Source: Bacteroidales bacterium (lineage in GTDB: Bacteria > Bacteroidota > Bacteroidia > Bacteroidales > WCHB1-69). Taken from it: a stretch of DNA of 64,000 nt. Position 1 is the stretch's first letter; each line of letters begins with the position of its first letter. Below the pieces are notes generated by a model. The model had not been told where the DNA came from and searched no databases. It saw only the letters and a program-made list of their open reading frames with translations. The DNA lies in NCBI GenBank assembly GCA_017525245.1, contig JAFXTE010000080.1, forward strand, positions 109,503 through 173,502, written 5' to 3'. Positions 1-9,257 of this stretch are shown in pieces. The position numbers and the translations under genes were made by a program.

Positions 1-695
1 TCCAGGAGTACATCCTGCCGAGATACAAGAACGTCATCCCCGTGGAGTACGTTTTCCAGGAACTCGACATGCTTCCTGAAGGCTTCTCTGTGAATCCCGA
101 GCGCGTGAAACCCTACGGCACCGCGCACGCCATCCTTGTGGCGAAGGACGCCATCAAGGAACCCTTTACGGTGATCAACGCCGACGACTTCTACGGCAAG
201 GAACCCTTCCAGATCTTGGGCGACTATCTGCGCGACGTCACGGCCAACGACCCCACCGCCTTCGCGATGGTGGGCTACAGGCTCGACAAGACCTTGTCGG
301 AGAACGGCACAGTCTCACGCGGTGTCTGCCAAGTCGATGGCAACGGCTACCTGACGATTGTCAAGGAGATGCGCAAGATCGGCCGCACCGACCACGGCAT
401 TGAGAACAACGAGGACGGCGTGGTGACCCCGCTCACCGGCGAGGAGCCCGTCTCCATGAACTTCTGGGGCTTCTCCCCGCGCTTCTTCGACACGCTCGGC
501 GAGATGTTCGCACAGTTCCTGAAGGACAACGAAGGCAACATCAAGGCCGAGTTCCCGATTCCCGACGCGGTGACCTCCGTCATGCAGCGCGGTCTCGCCA
601 CCGTACGTGTCCTGCCCACCACCGCCGAATGGTTCGGCGTCACGTATGCAGAGGACAGACCGAAGGTGGTTGAGAAGCTCAAACACGTGGAATGA
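1..695 (+). CDS. sugar-phosphate nucleotidyltransferase-like protein, 5' truncated
   Basis: The frame is open from the first bases of the window (codons from position 3), so the N terminus with the usual GGxGTR-type nucleotide loop lies outside; the GTG at 42 is internal. About 230 residues remain. A GTAHAI motif near the start and the VINADDFYG segment soon after match the nucleotide- and metal-binding core of the GT-A nucleotidyltransferase fold (RmlA/GlmU-like families). Bacteroidales carry a roughly 300-residue member of this type. It would activate a sugar phosphate with an NTP in the cytoplasm; the sugar cannot be told. It is followed by an octamer repeat rather than a recognisable terminator. 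Confidence 0.75.
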   Translation, partial: QEYILPRYKNVIPVEYVFQELDMLPEGFSVNPERVKPYGTAHAILVAKDAIKEPFTVINADDFYGKEPFQILGDYLRDVTANDPTAFAMVGYRLDKTLSENGTVSRGVCQVDGNGYLTIVKEMRKIGRTDHGIENNEDGVVTPLTGEEPVSMNFWGFSPRFFDTLGEMFAQFLKDNEGNIKAEFPIPDAVTSVMQRGLATVRVLPTTAEWFGVTYAEDRPKVVEKLKHVE

Positions 696-700
696 TATTG

Positions 701-770
701 CGATGATGCGATGATACGATGATGCGATGATGCGATGATACGATGATACGATGATACGATGATACGATGA
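701..770. repeat. octamer tandem repeat, unit CGATGATR
   Basis: Nearly nine head-to-tail copies of an 8-bp unit alternate between cgatgatg and cgatgata, starting five bases after the stop codon of the nucleotidyltransferase. The same unit family recurs at 48424-48455. It is one of about fourteen intergenic short-period arrays in the window. Confidence 0.95.
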
Positions 771-800
771 ATAGGGCGGTCGTAAATCGCGGGATTCAAT

Positions 801-828
801 AACCTATAACCCATAACCCATAACCATT
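801..828. repeat. heptamer tandem repeat, unit AACCCAT
   Basis: Four heptamers (aacctat, aacccat twice, aaccatt) run directly into the ATG at 829, so the array occupies the place of the ribosome binding site of the next gene. Confidence 0.9.
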
Positions 829-3123
829 ATGCGTCCCAAAGAAATCCTGATCACCCTGCTGTGGGGGCTTCTTGCTCTCACCGCTCAAGCACAGTGTCCG
901 GATTTTATGGATTTGTCAAGTGACCAAGTGATGGGGATCTATGGACCGATTGATGGATCTCTGACGAATACCCCGACGAGCATCGGCATCGTGCCGGGAC
1001 ATCACACCCTTATCACGCAACAGGGGACGGATCTGCGGACAGGCGGACAGTTGCCGCTGCTCCCTGATGGGGAGAGTACCGTGATTAGATTAGGGTGCGA
1101 GCAGGCGGGAGGCGAGACGGAGTCACTGATCTATACCTTCACAGTTGACCCTGAATATCCTATTCTGTTACTGAAGTATGCCGTTGTTTTGGAGAATCCC
1201 AGCCACGAACTCCCCATGCAGCCGCGCTTCCTCATCCGCATGCTTGATGCTGATGGTGTTCTTTTGAACGACTGTATGGAATACGATGTAGTTTCATCAA
1301 GTGATATTCCCGGTTTCCAACCCTTTGAGTATTCAGAGAGTGTACATATTATGTGGCGGCCTTGGACGACCAATGGTTTCAACCTGTCGGCATACGCGGG
1401 ACAGACTGTAAAACTGCAGCTCTCCACGTATGATTGCGGCTATTATGTCCATTTCGGGTACGCCTATTTCACCGCAAGGTGTATCAGCAATAAGCTCTCT
1501 TTTTCCGGCTGTGACGGCACTCAGGTAACGCTTAGTGCTCCACAGGGGTTCGAAACCTACCTCTGGAACAACGGCAGCACAGCCACTTCAACGTCTTGCA
1601 TCGTGCAGGGTGATACCGTTGTCACTTGCGTGGCCAACACTGTCACTGGATGCCAGCTTACCTTCTCTGGGACCATTGTCAGTCAAAACGTGCCTACCCA
1701 GGATCAGGATTTTTATGATACCATTTGCCAAGGAGATACCTACCATAATTATGGCTTTGACTTGCCTCCACAAATGACGCAGGGAGACCAGGTCATCCAT
1801 AACGTTTATTATAATATTACCAGTTGCGAAGAGGGGGCCACATCCACCTTACATCTGTACGTCTATCAACGTTTCTATCACATTTATGATGCTGCTTGCG
1901 AGGGCGACAACTACAACGACTATGGTTTTCAGTTCAGCCAACTTTCTGAAGGGGTGATTGTGGATTCCATTACGGTGCCAAGAGCTGCCGGATGCGACTC
2001 CACAACGGTGTTGCACCTCACGATCAATGCCTCGTTCACGCTTCCCAATGTCATCAGCGGCCCCACGATAGTGTGCAGCAGGTCAATAGAACATTATTCC
2101 CTTCCCAATTCCGAAGGATTGACCTTTTTTGATTGGAATGTACCTGAAGGGGTTAGCATTGTGAACGGTCAGGGCACGAATACGGTCATGGTGTTTTTTA
2201 CGCAGAATGCACCAGCTACTTCCATCATCACGCTGACCGGTGCCAATGGTTGCGGGAATGGTTCTATCCCATTAGAAGTGAATGTTTTACCAGCCTATTA
2301 CGATTACTATTTCGACACCGTTTGCGTTGGCACCGACTATTCACAGCATGGATTCCAGCTGGGCGTTCAGGATAGTTTGGGATTCTCCATTTTCACTCAT
2401 TACGACACCACAGCCAACGGCTGTGACAGCATTACAACATTGCAGCTGATAGTAGCCGAAATTCCGGAAATCACAGCTTTGTCTGATCCCCCTCTGCTTT
2501 GTGTGGGTCAGGAGACCGAGTTGCACGCTGTGGGCGCCCAAGCCTCGGTTACGTTGTCATACGAAAGCCAAAATGTTGCGGTGGGGGATATTTTGTGTAC
2601 AGACAGTGCCTGTGTGCATCCTTCAGACTGGCCATGTGGCAAGATTGCATGGGGTGTCGTGTTTTATGTGGATAACACGGGACAGCATGGTTGGGCAGTC
2701 AACTTGCAGGATGAAAATGCCACTTTCCGATGGGCCAATTCCATTGAAGATATAGCCTCTTTGCCGAACTACTACAACTCTGCGTTCTTGGCTCTCGGGG
2801 ATATGGACGGATTCCAGAATACGGCTACCCTCAGAGCTCTTGGAAACGAAATGCAATATCCTGCGGCTTACGCTGTGGATTTTGACCATGGATGGTATCT
2901 GCCCGCTTCCGCGCAACTCTATTATTTGTATGCCACTCTTGGTATGCTGAACAACACCTTGCAAATCATTGGAGTGGATACTTTTCCACTGGATTTGGGC
3001 TGGGAATATTGGTCTTCAACAGAGGATACCGGTTTCACGGCTTGGTGTTTGAGTAGTAACTTTACGTTAAAATCGGTTGAGAAAGGTGCACAGAAGTTTG
3101 TGCGGGCTGTCCGTAATTTTTAA
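829..3123 (+). CDS. secreted repeat protein with C-terminal Lcl/DUF1566-like domain
   Basis: A signal peptide (hydrophobic LLWGLLALTAQAQ, cleavage after about residue 21) shows export. Extracellular repeats follow: units beginning DTICQGDTYHNYGF (about residue 295), DAACEGDNYNDYGF (about 353) and DTVCVGTDYSQHGF (about 493), with a PKD-like stretch near 408-480. The last 180 residues, with GWYLP, YWSSTE and a terminal FVRAVRNF, resemble the Lcl/DUF1566-type domain found on bacterial surface proteins. No type IX sorting domain is visible at the C terminus, unlike its downstream neighbour 12 bp away, which repeats the same domain type. Function is probably surface binding; the ligand is unknown. 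Confidence 0.75.
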   Translation: MRPKEILITLLWGLLALTAQAQCPDFMDLSSDQVMGIYGPIDGSLTNTPTSIGIVPGHHTLITQQGTDLRTGGQLPLLPDGESTVIRLGCEQAGGETESLIYTFTVDPEYPILLLKYAVVLENPSHELPMQPRFLIRMLDADGVLLNDCMEYDVVSSSDIPGFQPFEYSESVHIMWRPWTTNGFNLSAYAGQTVKLQLSTYDCGYYVHFGYAYFTARCISNKLSFSGCDGTQVTLSAPQGFETYLWNNGSTATSTSCIVQGDTVVTCVANTVTGCQLTFSGTIVSQNVPTQDQDFYDTICQGDTYHNYGFDLPPQMTQGDQVIHNVYYNITSCEEGATSTLHLYVYQRFYHIYDAACEGDNYNDYGFQFSQLSEGVIVDSITVPRAAGCDSTTVLHLTINASFTLPNVISGPTIVCSRSIEHYSLPNSEGLTFFDWNVPEGVSIVNGQGTNTVMVFFTQNAPATSIITLTGANGCGNGSIPLEVNVLPAYYDYYFDTVCVGTDYSQHGFQLGVQDSLGFSIFTHYDTTANGCDSITTLQLIVAEIPEITALSDPPLLCVGQETELHAVGAQASVTLSYESQNVAVGDILCTDSACVHPSDWPCGKIAWGVVFYVDNTGQHGWAVNLQDENATFRWANSIEDIASLPNYYNSAFLALGDMDGFQNTATLRALGNEMQYPAAYAVDFDHGWYLPASAQLYYLYATLGMLNNTLQIIGVDTFPLDLGWEYWSSTEDTGFTAWCLSSNFTLKSVEKGAQKFVRAVRNF

Positions 3124-3135
3124 TTTGATTGAAAA

Positions 3136-4605
3136 ATGAAGAGAAGACTTGTCACATATATGCTGCTGCAGATAGTCATACTGTTTGGCTTTGGACAGGC
3201 ATACCATGTGGGCGATCTTTATGTCGCTCCCGATGGCTCTCAAGGCATTGTCTTCTTCGTGCATGCGGACGGTGGCGGTTGGGCGGTGGCACTTCAAGAT
3301 CAAGATACTCTGCTCCCCTGGTCCACCACGGCGGTTGACGTGCCTGCATTGACCAACTATGGAGCCTCTGTGGCGCAAGCACCTATGGCGGATACATCCG
3401 GATATGCGAACACGCAAGCGATACGTAATTTTTGTGGGGCGAGTAATAATTACGCAGCAGGAGTTGTGGATTTCAACCATGGTTGGTATGTGCCTGCAAT
3501 GGCTCAACTTTGTTTGATCTATGCACAGTTACCGCTGATTCAAGCTGCATTGATATTGGTTGGGGGAACTCCTTTGGATAGTTCTTATGATCTCTATAAT
3601 TCCGATGGCTACAATGCTGCATACTGGAGCAGTACTGAAGCCAATAGCGAATCGGCTTGGTGTATGTACTTTTTTGATGATACAAATCTTTCCTATTCCT
3701 ATACAGATGTCACTGGAACGCCCAGAAAATCGCCTAAAAATCAAAGTGACTTTCGGGTGCGCGCCGTCTGCAGCTTTCCGCCACGGGAGAATGTTTACGA
3801 TTCCACGTTGACGTACCTGTGGAACACCGGAAGCACCGAACCGCACTTTCACGATGTTCCGTTGCAGAACACGACCTATACCGTCACCGTGAGCAACGCA
3901 TACGGCTGTACAAACTCCGCCTCTGCTGACGTGATGGTCATTGACAACGCCCCGCAAGTGATTTACGACACCATCTGTCAGGGTTCGACGTATAATAACC
4001 ACGGTTTTACGTTAAGTGCGCAGGAAACGGCGGAAGCTGGGGAAATAGTCCGCTCGCATACGGTATCCGCCGCTGGCTGCGAGAGCGAAGTCACGCTTTT
4101 CCTCACGGTGATGCCGCACGATACGGTCTATTTGGAGCAAACCGCCACTGGACCTTTTGTTTGGAATGGTGTAACCTACACGGAAGACGGCACTTACACC
4201 CAGTATTTCAACAACCAGAATGGATGTGACAGTACAGTTGTCCTGACACTTACACTCGATAGTGGTGTTGACCCTGATCCAGGCTACGATCCGGATTCCT
4301 TGGATTTCGGTGAAAGAGACACTCTGATTATTTACCTCCCCAATGCCATCACACCCACCCGCAACGACGGTCTCAACGACTATTTTCACCTTCCAGAAGA
4401 GTACCTCCCGCAGATCACTGACTTTGAAATCACCGTTTATAATCGTTGGGGCACAGTAGTTTTCCACTCCACCGACAAGCATTTCAGATGGAAAGGCGAA
4501 GTTAACGGCAAAATCTTCCAAGGTGTCGTTTACAACTATCTGATTCACTATTCTGATATTATTGAGAGACCATATAACTTGAGAGGAACGATTACCGTTC
4601 TTTGA
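3136..4605 (+). CDS. secreted protein with type IX secretion (type B) sorting domain
   Basis: After a hydrophobic N terminus (YMLLQIVILFGFGQA) comes an Lcl/DUF1566-like domain (about residues 25-213, with GWYVP and YWSSTE), an Ig-like segment, one DTICQGSTYNNHGF repeat (about 277) and a FVWNGVTYTEDGTY segment. The last 95 residues (LPNAITPTRNDGLND, VYNRWGTVVF, KGEVNGK, terminal GTITVL) are a gliding-motility-associated/type B T9SS C-terminal domain, which in Bacteroidota directs proteins across the outer membrane. It lies 12 bp after a paralogous secreted protein and is probably cotranscribed with it. It is likely a cell-surface protein; its binding partner is not evident. Confidence 0.82.
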   Translation: MKRRLVTYMLLQIVILFGFGQAYHVGDLYVAPDGSQGIVFFVHADGGGWAVALQDQDTLLPWSTTAVDVPALTNYGASVAQAPMADTSGYANTQAIRNFCGASNNYAAGVVDFNHGWYVPAMAQLCLIYAQLPLIQAALILVGGTPLDSSYDLYNSDGYNAAYWSSTEANSESAWCMYFFDDTNLSYSYTDVTGTPRKSPKNQSDFRVRAVCSFPPRENVYDSTLTYLWNTGSTEPHFHDVPLQNTTYTVTVSNAYGCTNSASADVMVIDNAPQVIYDTICQGSTYNNHGFTLSAQETAEAGEIVRSHTVSAAGCESEVTLFLTVMPHDTVYLEQTATGPFVWNGVTYTEDGTYTQYFNNQNGCDSTVVLTLTLDSGVDPDPGYDPDSLDFGERDTLIIYLPNAITPTRNDGLNDYFHLPEEYLPQITDFEITVYNRWGTVVFHSTDKHFRWKGEVNGKIFQGVVYNYLIHYSDIIERPYNLRGTITVL

Positions 4606-4634
4606 TAACCATCTTGATAATGAATTCAATAAAT

Positions 4635-5348
4635 ATGAAACAACATCCCAACGAAATCCTCTTCTCCTTCCTCCGGGAACTGATTCCCAACAACAACCGC
4701 GAGTGGTTCAAGGCGCATCGGGAGTTGTACGATGCGGCGTGGGCGCAGTTCAATGTGCTGGTGGAGAATGTGATAGCAGCGGTAGGGGAGTTCGATGAGT
4801 CGATTGCCGGACTCACGCCCAAGGACTGCACCTACCGCATCTATCGCGACATCCGCTTTTCGCCCGACAAAACGCCCTACAAAGGACATCTCGGGGCGTA
4901 CATGAACCAGTACGGCAAGAAGGCCTACTGGGGCGGCTACTACATCCAGATTGAGCCCGAGCAGGTGATGCTGGCGGGCGGCGTATGGTGGCTTCCCACG
5001 AAGGAGATGCACCAGTTGCGCTGTGCTGTCGCTGAACAAATGGCTGATTTCGTGAAACTTGTGGAGGAGCCAGAACTCAAGAAGTTGGTGCCGACCATCG
5101 GGCAGTCGCACTATAAACGCATCCCCAACGGTCTGCCGAAAGACTCTCCGCATCCCGAATACCTCACCTGCAAGGACTACGCCATGTCGTGCATGTTAAA
5201 GCCTGCTGACCTCTGCCGCGACGACTGCGCGCAGCGCATCGCACACGTCTTCCGCGTGATGAAGCCGGTCAACGACTTCCTCAGCGAGAACATCCTCATC
5301 AACATGGAGGAGATGGAGACGATGAAGAATGTCGTGAAGTATGTTTAA
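4635..5348 (+). CDS. DUF2461 family protein
   Basis: The protein has the hallmarks of the DUF2461/TIGR02453 family: an N-terminal FLRELIPNNNREWF helix, the central YRIYRDIRFSPDKTPYK motif and a GGYYIQIEPEQ strand. Members are about 220-230 residues and of unknown biochemical function. I chose the ATG at 4635 (MKQHPNEIL) because it places the family's N terminus at the start; an in-frame ATG at 4620 would add MNSIN. It begins about 30 bp after the T9SS-domain gene and ends about 10 bp before the panB promoter. Confidence 0.85.
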   Translation: MKQHPNEILFSFLRELIPNNNREWFKAHRELYDAAWAQFNVLVENVIAAVGEFDESIAGLTPKDCTYRIYRDIRFSPDKTPYKGHLGAYMNQYGKKAYWGGYYIQIEPEQVMLAGGVWWLPTKEMHQLRCAVAEQMADFVKLVEEPELKKLVPTIGQSHYKRIPNGLPKDSPHPEYLTCKDYAMSCMLKPADLCRDDCAQRIAHVFRVMKPVNDFLSENILINMEEMETMKNVVKYV

Positions 5349-5358
5349 GCAAAAATAC

Positions 5359-5366
5359 TATCTTTG
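5359..5366 (+). promoter_or_regulatory. Bacteroidota-type -7 element upstream of panB
   Basis: TATCTTTG, a full match to the TAnnTTTG consensus, is followed by CCGCC and lies 22 bp before the panB ATG. No clear -33 TTTG was found at the expected distance. Confidence 0.6.
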
Positions 5367-5387
5367 CCGCCATAATTTTTTAAAGAT

Positions 5388-6209
5388 ATGTCACAGTATT
5401 TATCCCAAGATGTCACCAAGGTGACGACGAACACTTTGATGAAGATGCGTTCCCAGGGCGAACGCATCGCGATGTTGACCGCGTACGACTATTCCATCGC
5501 CAAATTGTTGGATATGGCCAAGATAGATGTGATTCTGGTGGGCGACTCCGCTGCCAACGTGATGGCCGGTTACAAGACCACGTTGCCCATCACGCTCAAC
5601 GAGATGATCTACCACGCCTCGTCGGTGGTGCGCGCCGTGAAGCGTGCCCTTGTGGTGGTGGATATGCCGTTCGGCACCTATCAGGGCAACTCCAAGGAGG
5701 CACTCAACTCGGCCATCCGCATCATGAAGGAGTCCGGTGCCGACGCCATCAAGCTGGAGGGCGGCTCGGAGGTCATCGAGTCCATCGACCGCATTCTGAG
5801 TGCTGGTATCCCGGTGATGGGACACCTTGGTCTCACCCCGCAGTCCATCAACAAGTTCGGTACTTACGCTGTGCGCGCCACGTCTGAAGAAGAGGCCGAC
5901 CAGTTGCGCAAGAACGCCTTGTTGTTGCAAGAACACGGGTGCTTCGGGTTGGTGCTGGAGAAAATTCCCGCTTCCCTTGCCAAAGAGGTGACGGAGAGTC
6001 TGGAAATCCCGACCATCGGTATCGGTGCGGGCCGCCATACGTCCGGCCAGGTGCTCGTTTTCCACGACATGATGGGCATCACGCAGCAGTTCACCCCGCG
6101 TTTCCTGCGCCGCTATCTTAACCTGAGCGAGGAGATTGTGGGTGCCATCGAGCACTATATCTCCGATGTGAAAGAAAACAGCTTCCCGAATGAGTCAGAA
6201 CAATACTGA
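5388..6209 (+). CDS. panB: 3-methyl-2-oxobutanoate hydroxymethyltransferase
   Basis: PanB transfers a hydroxymethyl group from 5,10-methylene-tetrahydrofolate to 2-oxoisovalerate, giving ketopantoate for pantothenate and CoA synthesis. The 273-residue length is typical. Family motifs visible are the N-terminal [16 protein letters not shown]-like start, [16 protein letters not shown] (about residue 50), EGGSEV (about 123), [10 protein letters not shown] (about 145) and [18 protein letters not shown] (about 206), in family order. It has its own promoter and overlaps the following pseudouridine synthase gene by 20 bp, so the two are translationally coupled. Cytoplasmic decamer in the family. Confidence 0.95.
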   Translation: MSQYLSQDVTKVTTNTLMKMRSQGERIAMLTAYDYSIAKLLDMAKIDVILVGDSAANVMAGYKTTLPITLNEMIYHASSVVRAVKRALVVVDMPFGTYQGNSKEALNSAIRIMKESGADAIKLEGGSEVIESIDRILSAGIPVMGHLGLTPQSINKFGTYAVRATSEEEADQLRKNALLLQEHGCFGLVLEKIPASLAKEVTESLEIPTIGIGAGRHTSGQVLVFHDMMGITQQFTPRFLRRYLNLSEEIVGAIEHYISDVKENSFPNESEQY

Positions 6210-6912
6210 AACCCGAGAGGAATTTACCAAACGCATTCTCTACGAGGACAACCACCTGGTTATCATGAACAAACTGCCCGGGGAACTGGCGCAGGGTGAT
6301 GACACGGGTGCGGAGCCGCTGGTGGAGAAGGTGCGCGACTATATCCGTGTGCAGAAGCAGAAGGAAGGCAACGTCTTCTGCGGCCTCATCCATCGTATCG
6401 ACCGGCCGGTGAGCGGCGCGATTGCCTTCGCGCGCACCTCCAAGGCCCTCGACCGCATGAACAAACTGCTGAAGGCACATGAGATGCACAAGTTCTACTG
6501 GGCGATTGTGGAGGGCATCCCGGAGATTCCGCAACAGAAATTAGTGAACTATATGTTCAAGAATGCCGAGAAAAATAAGTCGTATATTTCTGATACAGAG
6601 AAGGAAGGTTGGAAATATGCCGAACTTGACTACACTTTGTTAGCGCATTCGGAACGGTATTCGTTGCTGGAAGTAGAACTGCATACCGGCCGCCACCACC
6701 AGATCCGCGCGCAACTCTCGCACATCGGGCATCCCATCAAAGGGGACATCAAGTACGGTGCAAAGCGTCCTGAACTCGACGCCTCCATCTGTCTGCACGC
6801 CCGCCGGCTCTACTTCGACCACCCCGTAACCCACAACCAAGTCCTCGTCGAAGCTCCTCTTTTTAATCCGTTATTCCAAAAAATCTTGGAAGGCAACCAT
6901 GCTGACGAATAA
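6190..6912 (+). CDS. RluA-family pseudouridine synthase
   Basis: The enzyme isomerises uridine to pseudouridine in RNA. The signature HRIDRPVSG (residues 68-76) contains the catalytic aspartate D71, corresponding to HRLDxxTSG in the family, and [14 protein letters not shown] (about 165) is the second RluA motif. At 240 residues it lacks an N-terminal S4 domain and matches the short RluA/RluC-like branch. The RNA target site cannot be assigned. The start lies inside the 3' end of panB. Confidence 0.92.
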   Translation: MSQNNTETREEFTKRILYEDNHLVIMNKLPGELAQGDDTGAEPLVEKVRDYIRVQKQKEGNVFCGLIHRIDRPVSGAIAFARTSKALDRMNKLLKAHEMHKFYWAIVEGIPEIPQQKLVNYMFKNAEKNKSYISDTEKEGWKYAELDYTLLAHSERYSLLEVELHTGRHHQIRAQLSHIGHPIKGDIKYGAKRPELDASICLHARRLYFDHPVTHNQVLVEAPLFNPLFQKILEGNHADE

Positions 6913-6935
6913 TGGACGGAAGTATCTCATCTCCA

Positions 6936-6976
6936 AAGTCCTAAGTCTCAAGTCTCAAGTCCTAAGTCTCAAGTCC
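6936..6976. repeat. heptamer tandem repeat, unit AAGTCTC/AAGTCCT
   Basis: Almost six perfect-phase heptamers (aagtcct, aagtctc, aagtctc, aagtcct, aagtctc, aagtcc) sit just before the promoter of the next gene. Confidence 0.95.
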
Positions 6977-6986
6977 AAAAAAAGTG

Positions 6987-6994
6987 TATTTTTG
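6987..6994 (+). promoter_or_regulatory. -7 promoter element upstream of the class V aminotransferase
   Basis: TATTTTTG matches TAnnTTTG and is followed by CCGC, as at 5359 and 14696. It lies 30 bp before the ATG at 7024. The region where a -33 box should lie is occupied by the heptamer array. Confidence 0.55.
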
Positions 6995-7023
6995 CCGCTT
7001 GGAAAATTCAAAACATAAAGAAT

Positions 7024-8178
7024 ATGATATATTTAGACAATTCAGCAACATCTTTCCCGAAACCGAATGAGGTTTACGAGTTTATGGATCATTTTTATCG
7101 TGTTCACGGTGTGAGTCCCGGACGTGCGGGCTATGACGCCGGCATTGAGACGGGTGAGGTTCTGACTGAAACCCGCCGGATGCTCACAAAGCTCTTTAAC
7201 GGCGGCACGGATGAGAAACGTCTGACCTTCAGCTACAACGCCACCGATTCTTTGAACATCCTGATTCAGGGTCTGGCGCAGAAAGGTTCTCATGTCATCA
7301 CCACGATGCTGGAGCACAACTCCGTGCTTCGTCCGCTCTATCATCTTGAGAAAGAGGGGATTATTGAAGTGACCTACCTGCCTTTCGACGCAGCGGGCTA
7401 TGTGCATCCGGAACAATTTGAGGAAGCCATCCGTCCGAACACCAAGATGGTGGTCTGCACGCAATGCTCCAACGTCATCGGTACGGTGCAGCCTATCAAG
7501 GAGATCGGCAAGGTCTGCAAGGAACACGGGATCACTTTCGTGGTCGATGGCAGCCAGGGTGCTGGTGCGGTGAAGATGGACATGATCGACTATAACGTTG
7601 ACGCATACGCCTTTACGGGCCACAAGTGCCTGATGGGACCCACCGGTATCGGTGGCAGCTACGTGCGCGAAGGTGTTGAGGTGCGCCACACCCGCTTCGG
7701 CGGCACCGGCGTGAAATCCGCCGTTCGTGACCACCTTGAGGAATATCCCTACCGTTTGGAAGCTGGTACTATCAACATGTTGGGTATCAGTGGTCTGCAC
7801 GCTGGCGTGAAATGGATTACGGAGAAAGGTATCGAGAATATCCACAATCAGGAGATGGCTTTGTGGAAACGTCTCCGCGACGGCATCAAGGACGTTCCCG
7901 GCGTGATCATCTATTGCGCGACCTCTTTGGAGAACCAGAACCCGGTGCTTTCCATCAACATCAAGGGCTTCGAGGCCATGGACGTGGGCACCATGCTTGA
8001 CGTCGATTACGACATCGCTTGCCGTACGGGTCTGCAGTGCGCCCCGCTGGTACACGAATGCCTCGGCACGCTCAAGATTGACGGTACGGTGCGTCTCAGC
8101 ATCGGCGCCTTCAACACCGAGGCCGACATCGACGCCTGCATCCAGGCCGTCAAGGAGATCGCTGCGATGAAAAACTAA
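7024..8178 (+). CDS. cysteine desulfurase-like class V aminotransferase
   Basis: A PLP fold type I enzyme starting with IYLDNSATSFPKP, the hallmark N terminus of the cysteine-desulfurase family. The PLP lysine is K201 in TGHKCLMGPTG and the probable persulfide cysteine is C339 in TGLQCAPLVHE. The 384-residue length and short active-site loop fit the stand-alone family that transfers sulfur from cysteine (IscS/SufS relatives, TIGR01977 type) rather than a canonical IscS. No isc or suf partner gene lies nearby. It has its own promoter and is followed by an intrinsic terminator, so it is monocistronic. Confidence 0.88.
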   Translation: MIYLDNSATSFPKPNEVYEFMDHFYRVHGVSPGRAGYDAGIETGEVLTETRRMLTKLFNGGTDEKRLTFSYNATDSLNILIQGLAQKGSHVITTMLEHNSVLRPLYHLEKEGIIEVTYLPFDAAGYVHPEQFEEAIRPNTKMVVCTQCSNVIGTVQPIKEIGKVCKEHGITFVVDGSQGAGAVKMDMIDYNVDAYAFTGHKCLMGPTGIGGSYVREGVEVRHTRFGGTGVKSAVRDHLEEYPYRLEAGTINMLGISGLHAGVKWITEKGIENIHNQEMALWKRLRDGIKDVPGVIIYCATSLENQNPVLSINIKGFEAMDVGTMLDVDYDIACRTGLQCAPLVHECLGTLKIDGTVRLSIGAFNTEADIDACIQAVKEIAAMKN

Positions 8179-8182
8179 CGAA

Positions 8183-8249
8183 GACGTGAGACGTGAGACT
8201 TTGAACTTTGAACTTTGAACCTTGAACCTGAAACTTGAAACTTGAAACC
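8183..8249. repeat. heptamer tandem repeat, units GACGTGA and AACTTTG/AAACTTG
   Basis: The array runs from 5 bp after the stop codon to the terminator. It contains two gacgtga units that change gradually into aactttg, aaccttg and aaacttg units, with a single 6-bp unit in the middle. Confidence 0.92.
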
Positions 8250-8253
8250 ACCC

Positions 8254-8287
8254 AAGGGCTCTGCCATAACCGGCAACAGCCCTTTTT
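8254..8287 (+). terminator. intrinsic terminator after the class V aminotransferase
   Basis: The arms AAGGGCT (8254-8260) and AGCCCTT (8278-8284) are exact reverse complements, with an extra GCC/GGC pairing inside, and the stem runs into a T5 tract. Confidence 0.85.
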
Positions 8288-8288
8288 A

Positions 8289-8308
8289 ATTATGCATTAT
8301 GCATTATG
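8289..8308. repeat. heptamer tandem repeat ATTATGC overlapping the start codon
   Basis: Two perfect attatgc units and a partial third; the ATG of the third copy is the start codon of the transporter at 8306. Each copy contains an ATG, so alternative starts at 8292 and 8299 exist in other frames. Confidence 0.85.
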
Positions 8309-9217
8309 AATTCTGAATTGAACAAAAAATGGGTCGGCCACCTCGCGGTGCTCACCGTCTATATCATCTTCGGAATTAATCCGAACTGTTCGAAGGCGGT
8401 GGTGCCGGAGTACATCACCCCGGAGGCCTATACGGCGTTGCGACTGGTGGTCGGGGCGGTGGGTTTCTGGATCATTTCGTTGTTCATTCCTCAAGAGAAA
8501 GTCGCCAAACGCGATATATGGATGATCGTGTTCGGGGCGGTCAGTCTCTATGGTACACTGTGGGCTTTTGCTGAAGCAATGCGTTATATATCACCTACTT
8601 ACGTTTCGCTGATTTCCGCTATGTCACCGTTGGTGGTGATGCTGATGGCGGCACTGTTCCTCAAGGAACCAATCACCACACGTAAAGCTATGGGCGTGTT
8701 CTTCGGCATCGCCGGCGCGCTGATGATGATCCTGTTCTCGCTGCACGGAGATACGCACTACAGCAATATCGGAGCCCTTCTTTGTTTCGTAAATATCTTG
8801 TTCTACGCCACTTACCTTCTGATTACCCGTGCCATCTCCCCGAAATACTCGCCCGTGACCATGATGAAGTGGATGTTCCTGTTCAGCGCAGTTTTGAGCC
8901 TCCCGCTCGCCATCCCCACCGTGAAAGATTCTCCGATACTCATGGGTACAGCTCCCGCGATGGCCTACGTCAACATGGGCATTGTCGCGCTCTTTGCCAC
9001 GGTGCTGGCCTACTATCTCCTGCCCGTCGCGCTGCGCCATATCCGCCCCACGACGGTCAGCATGTACAGCAATTTGCAACCCATTGTTACGGCGGCTCTG
9101 GCCATTGCTATCGGACAAGATGTCTTCACCTGGAATAAACCTATAGCCTTGTTGTTGGTCATTTTCGGCGTGTTTTTGGTCACAACCAGCCGCTCAAAAG
9201 ACAGTATAACCCAATAG
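8306..9217 (+). CDS. EamA/DMT-family transporter
   Basis: An integral membrane protein of 303 residues with about ten hydrophobic segments arranged as two five-helix halves, the layout of the drug/metabolite transporter superfamily (EamA). Recognisable family segments include FGINPNCSKAV in helix 1, SLYGTLWAFAEAMRYISPTYVSLISA and SMYSNLQPIVTAALAI in the second half. Such proteins export amino acids or other small metabolites; the substrate cannot be deduced. It stands between a terminator and a hexamer repeat and appears to be a single transcription unit. Confidence 0.87.
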   Translation: MNSELNKKWVGHLAVLTVYIIFGINPNCSKAVVPEYITPEAYTALRLVVGAVGFWIISLFIPQEKVAKRDIWMIVFGAVSLYGTLWAFAEAMRYISPTYVSLISAMSPLVVMLMAALFLKEPITTRKAMGVFFGIAGALMMILFSLHGDTHYSNIGALLCFVNILFYATYLLITRAISPKYSPVTMMKWMFLFSAVLSLPLAIPTVKDSPILMGTAPAMAYVNMGIVALFATVLAYYLLPVALRHIRPTTVSMYSNLQPIVTAALAIAIGQDVFTWNKPIALLLVIFGVFLVTTSRSKDSITQ

Positions 9218-9221
9218 TCTA

Positions 9222-9257
9222 AGTTATAGTCATAGTTATAGTCATAGTCATAGTTAT
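9222..9257. repeat. hexamer tandem repeat, unit AGTTAT/AGTCAT
   Basis: Six exact-phase hexamers end on the base before the ATG at 9258, so the array forms the whole translation initiation region of the metallophosphoesterase gene. Confidence 0.95.

Noticed and set aside
701-770. Octamer array as a possible CRISPR or phage attachment repeat
   Set aside because: The units are contiguous with no spacers, too short for a CRISPR repeat, and no cas or integrase gene is nearby.
829-4605. The two secreted proteins as one gene broken by a frameshift
   Set aside because: The second has its own ATG and hydrophobic export signal after a 12-bp gap, and the first ends at a natural domain end, so two separate genes are more likely.
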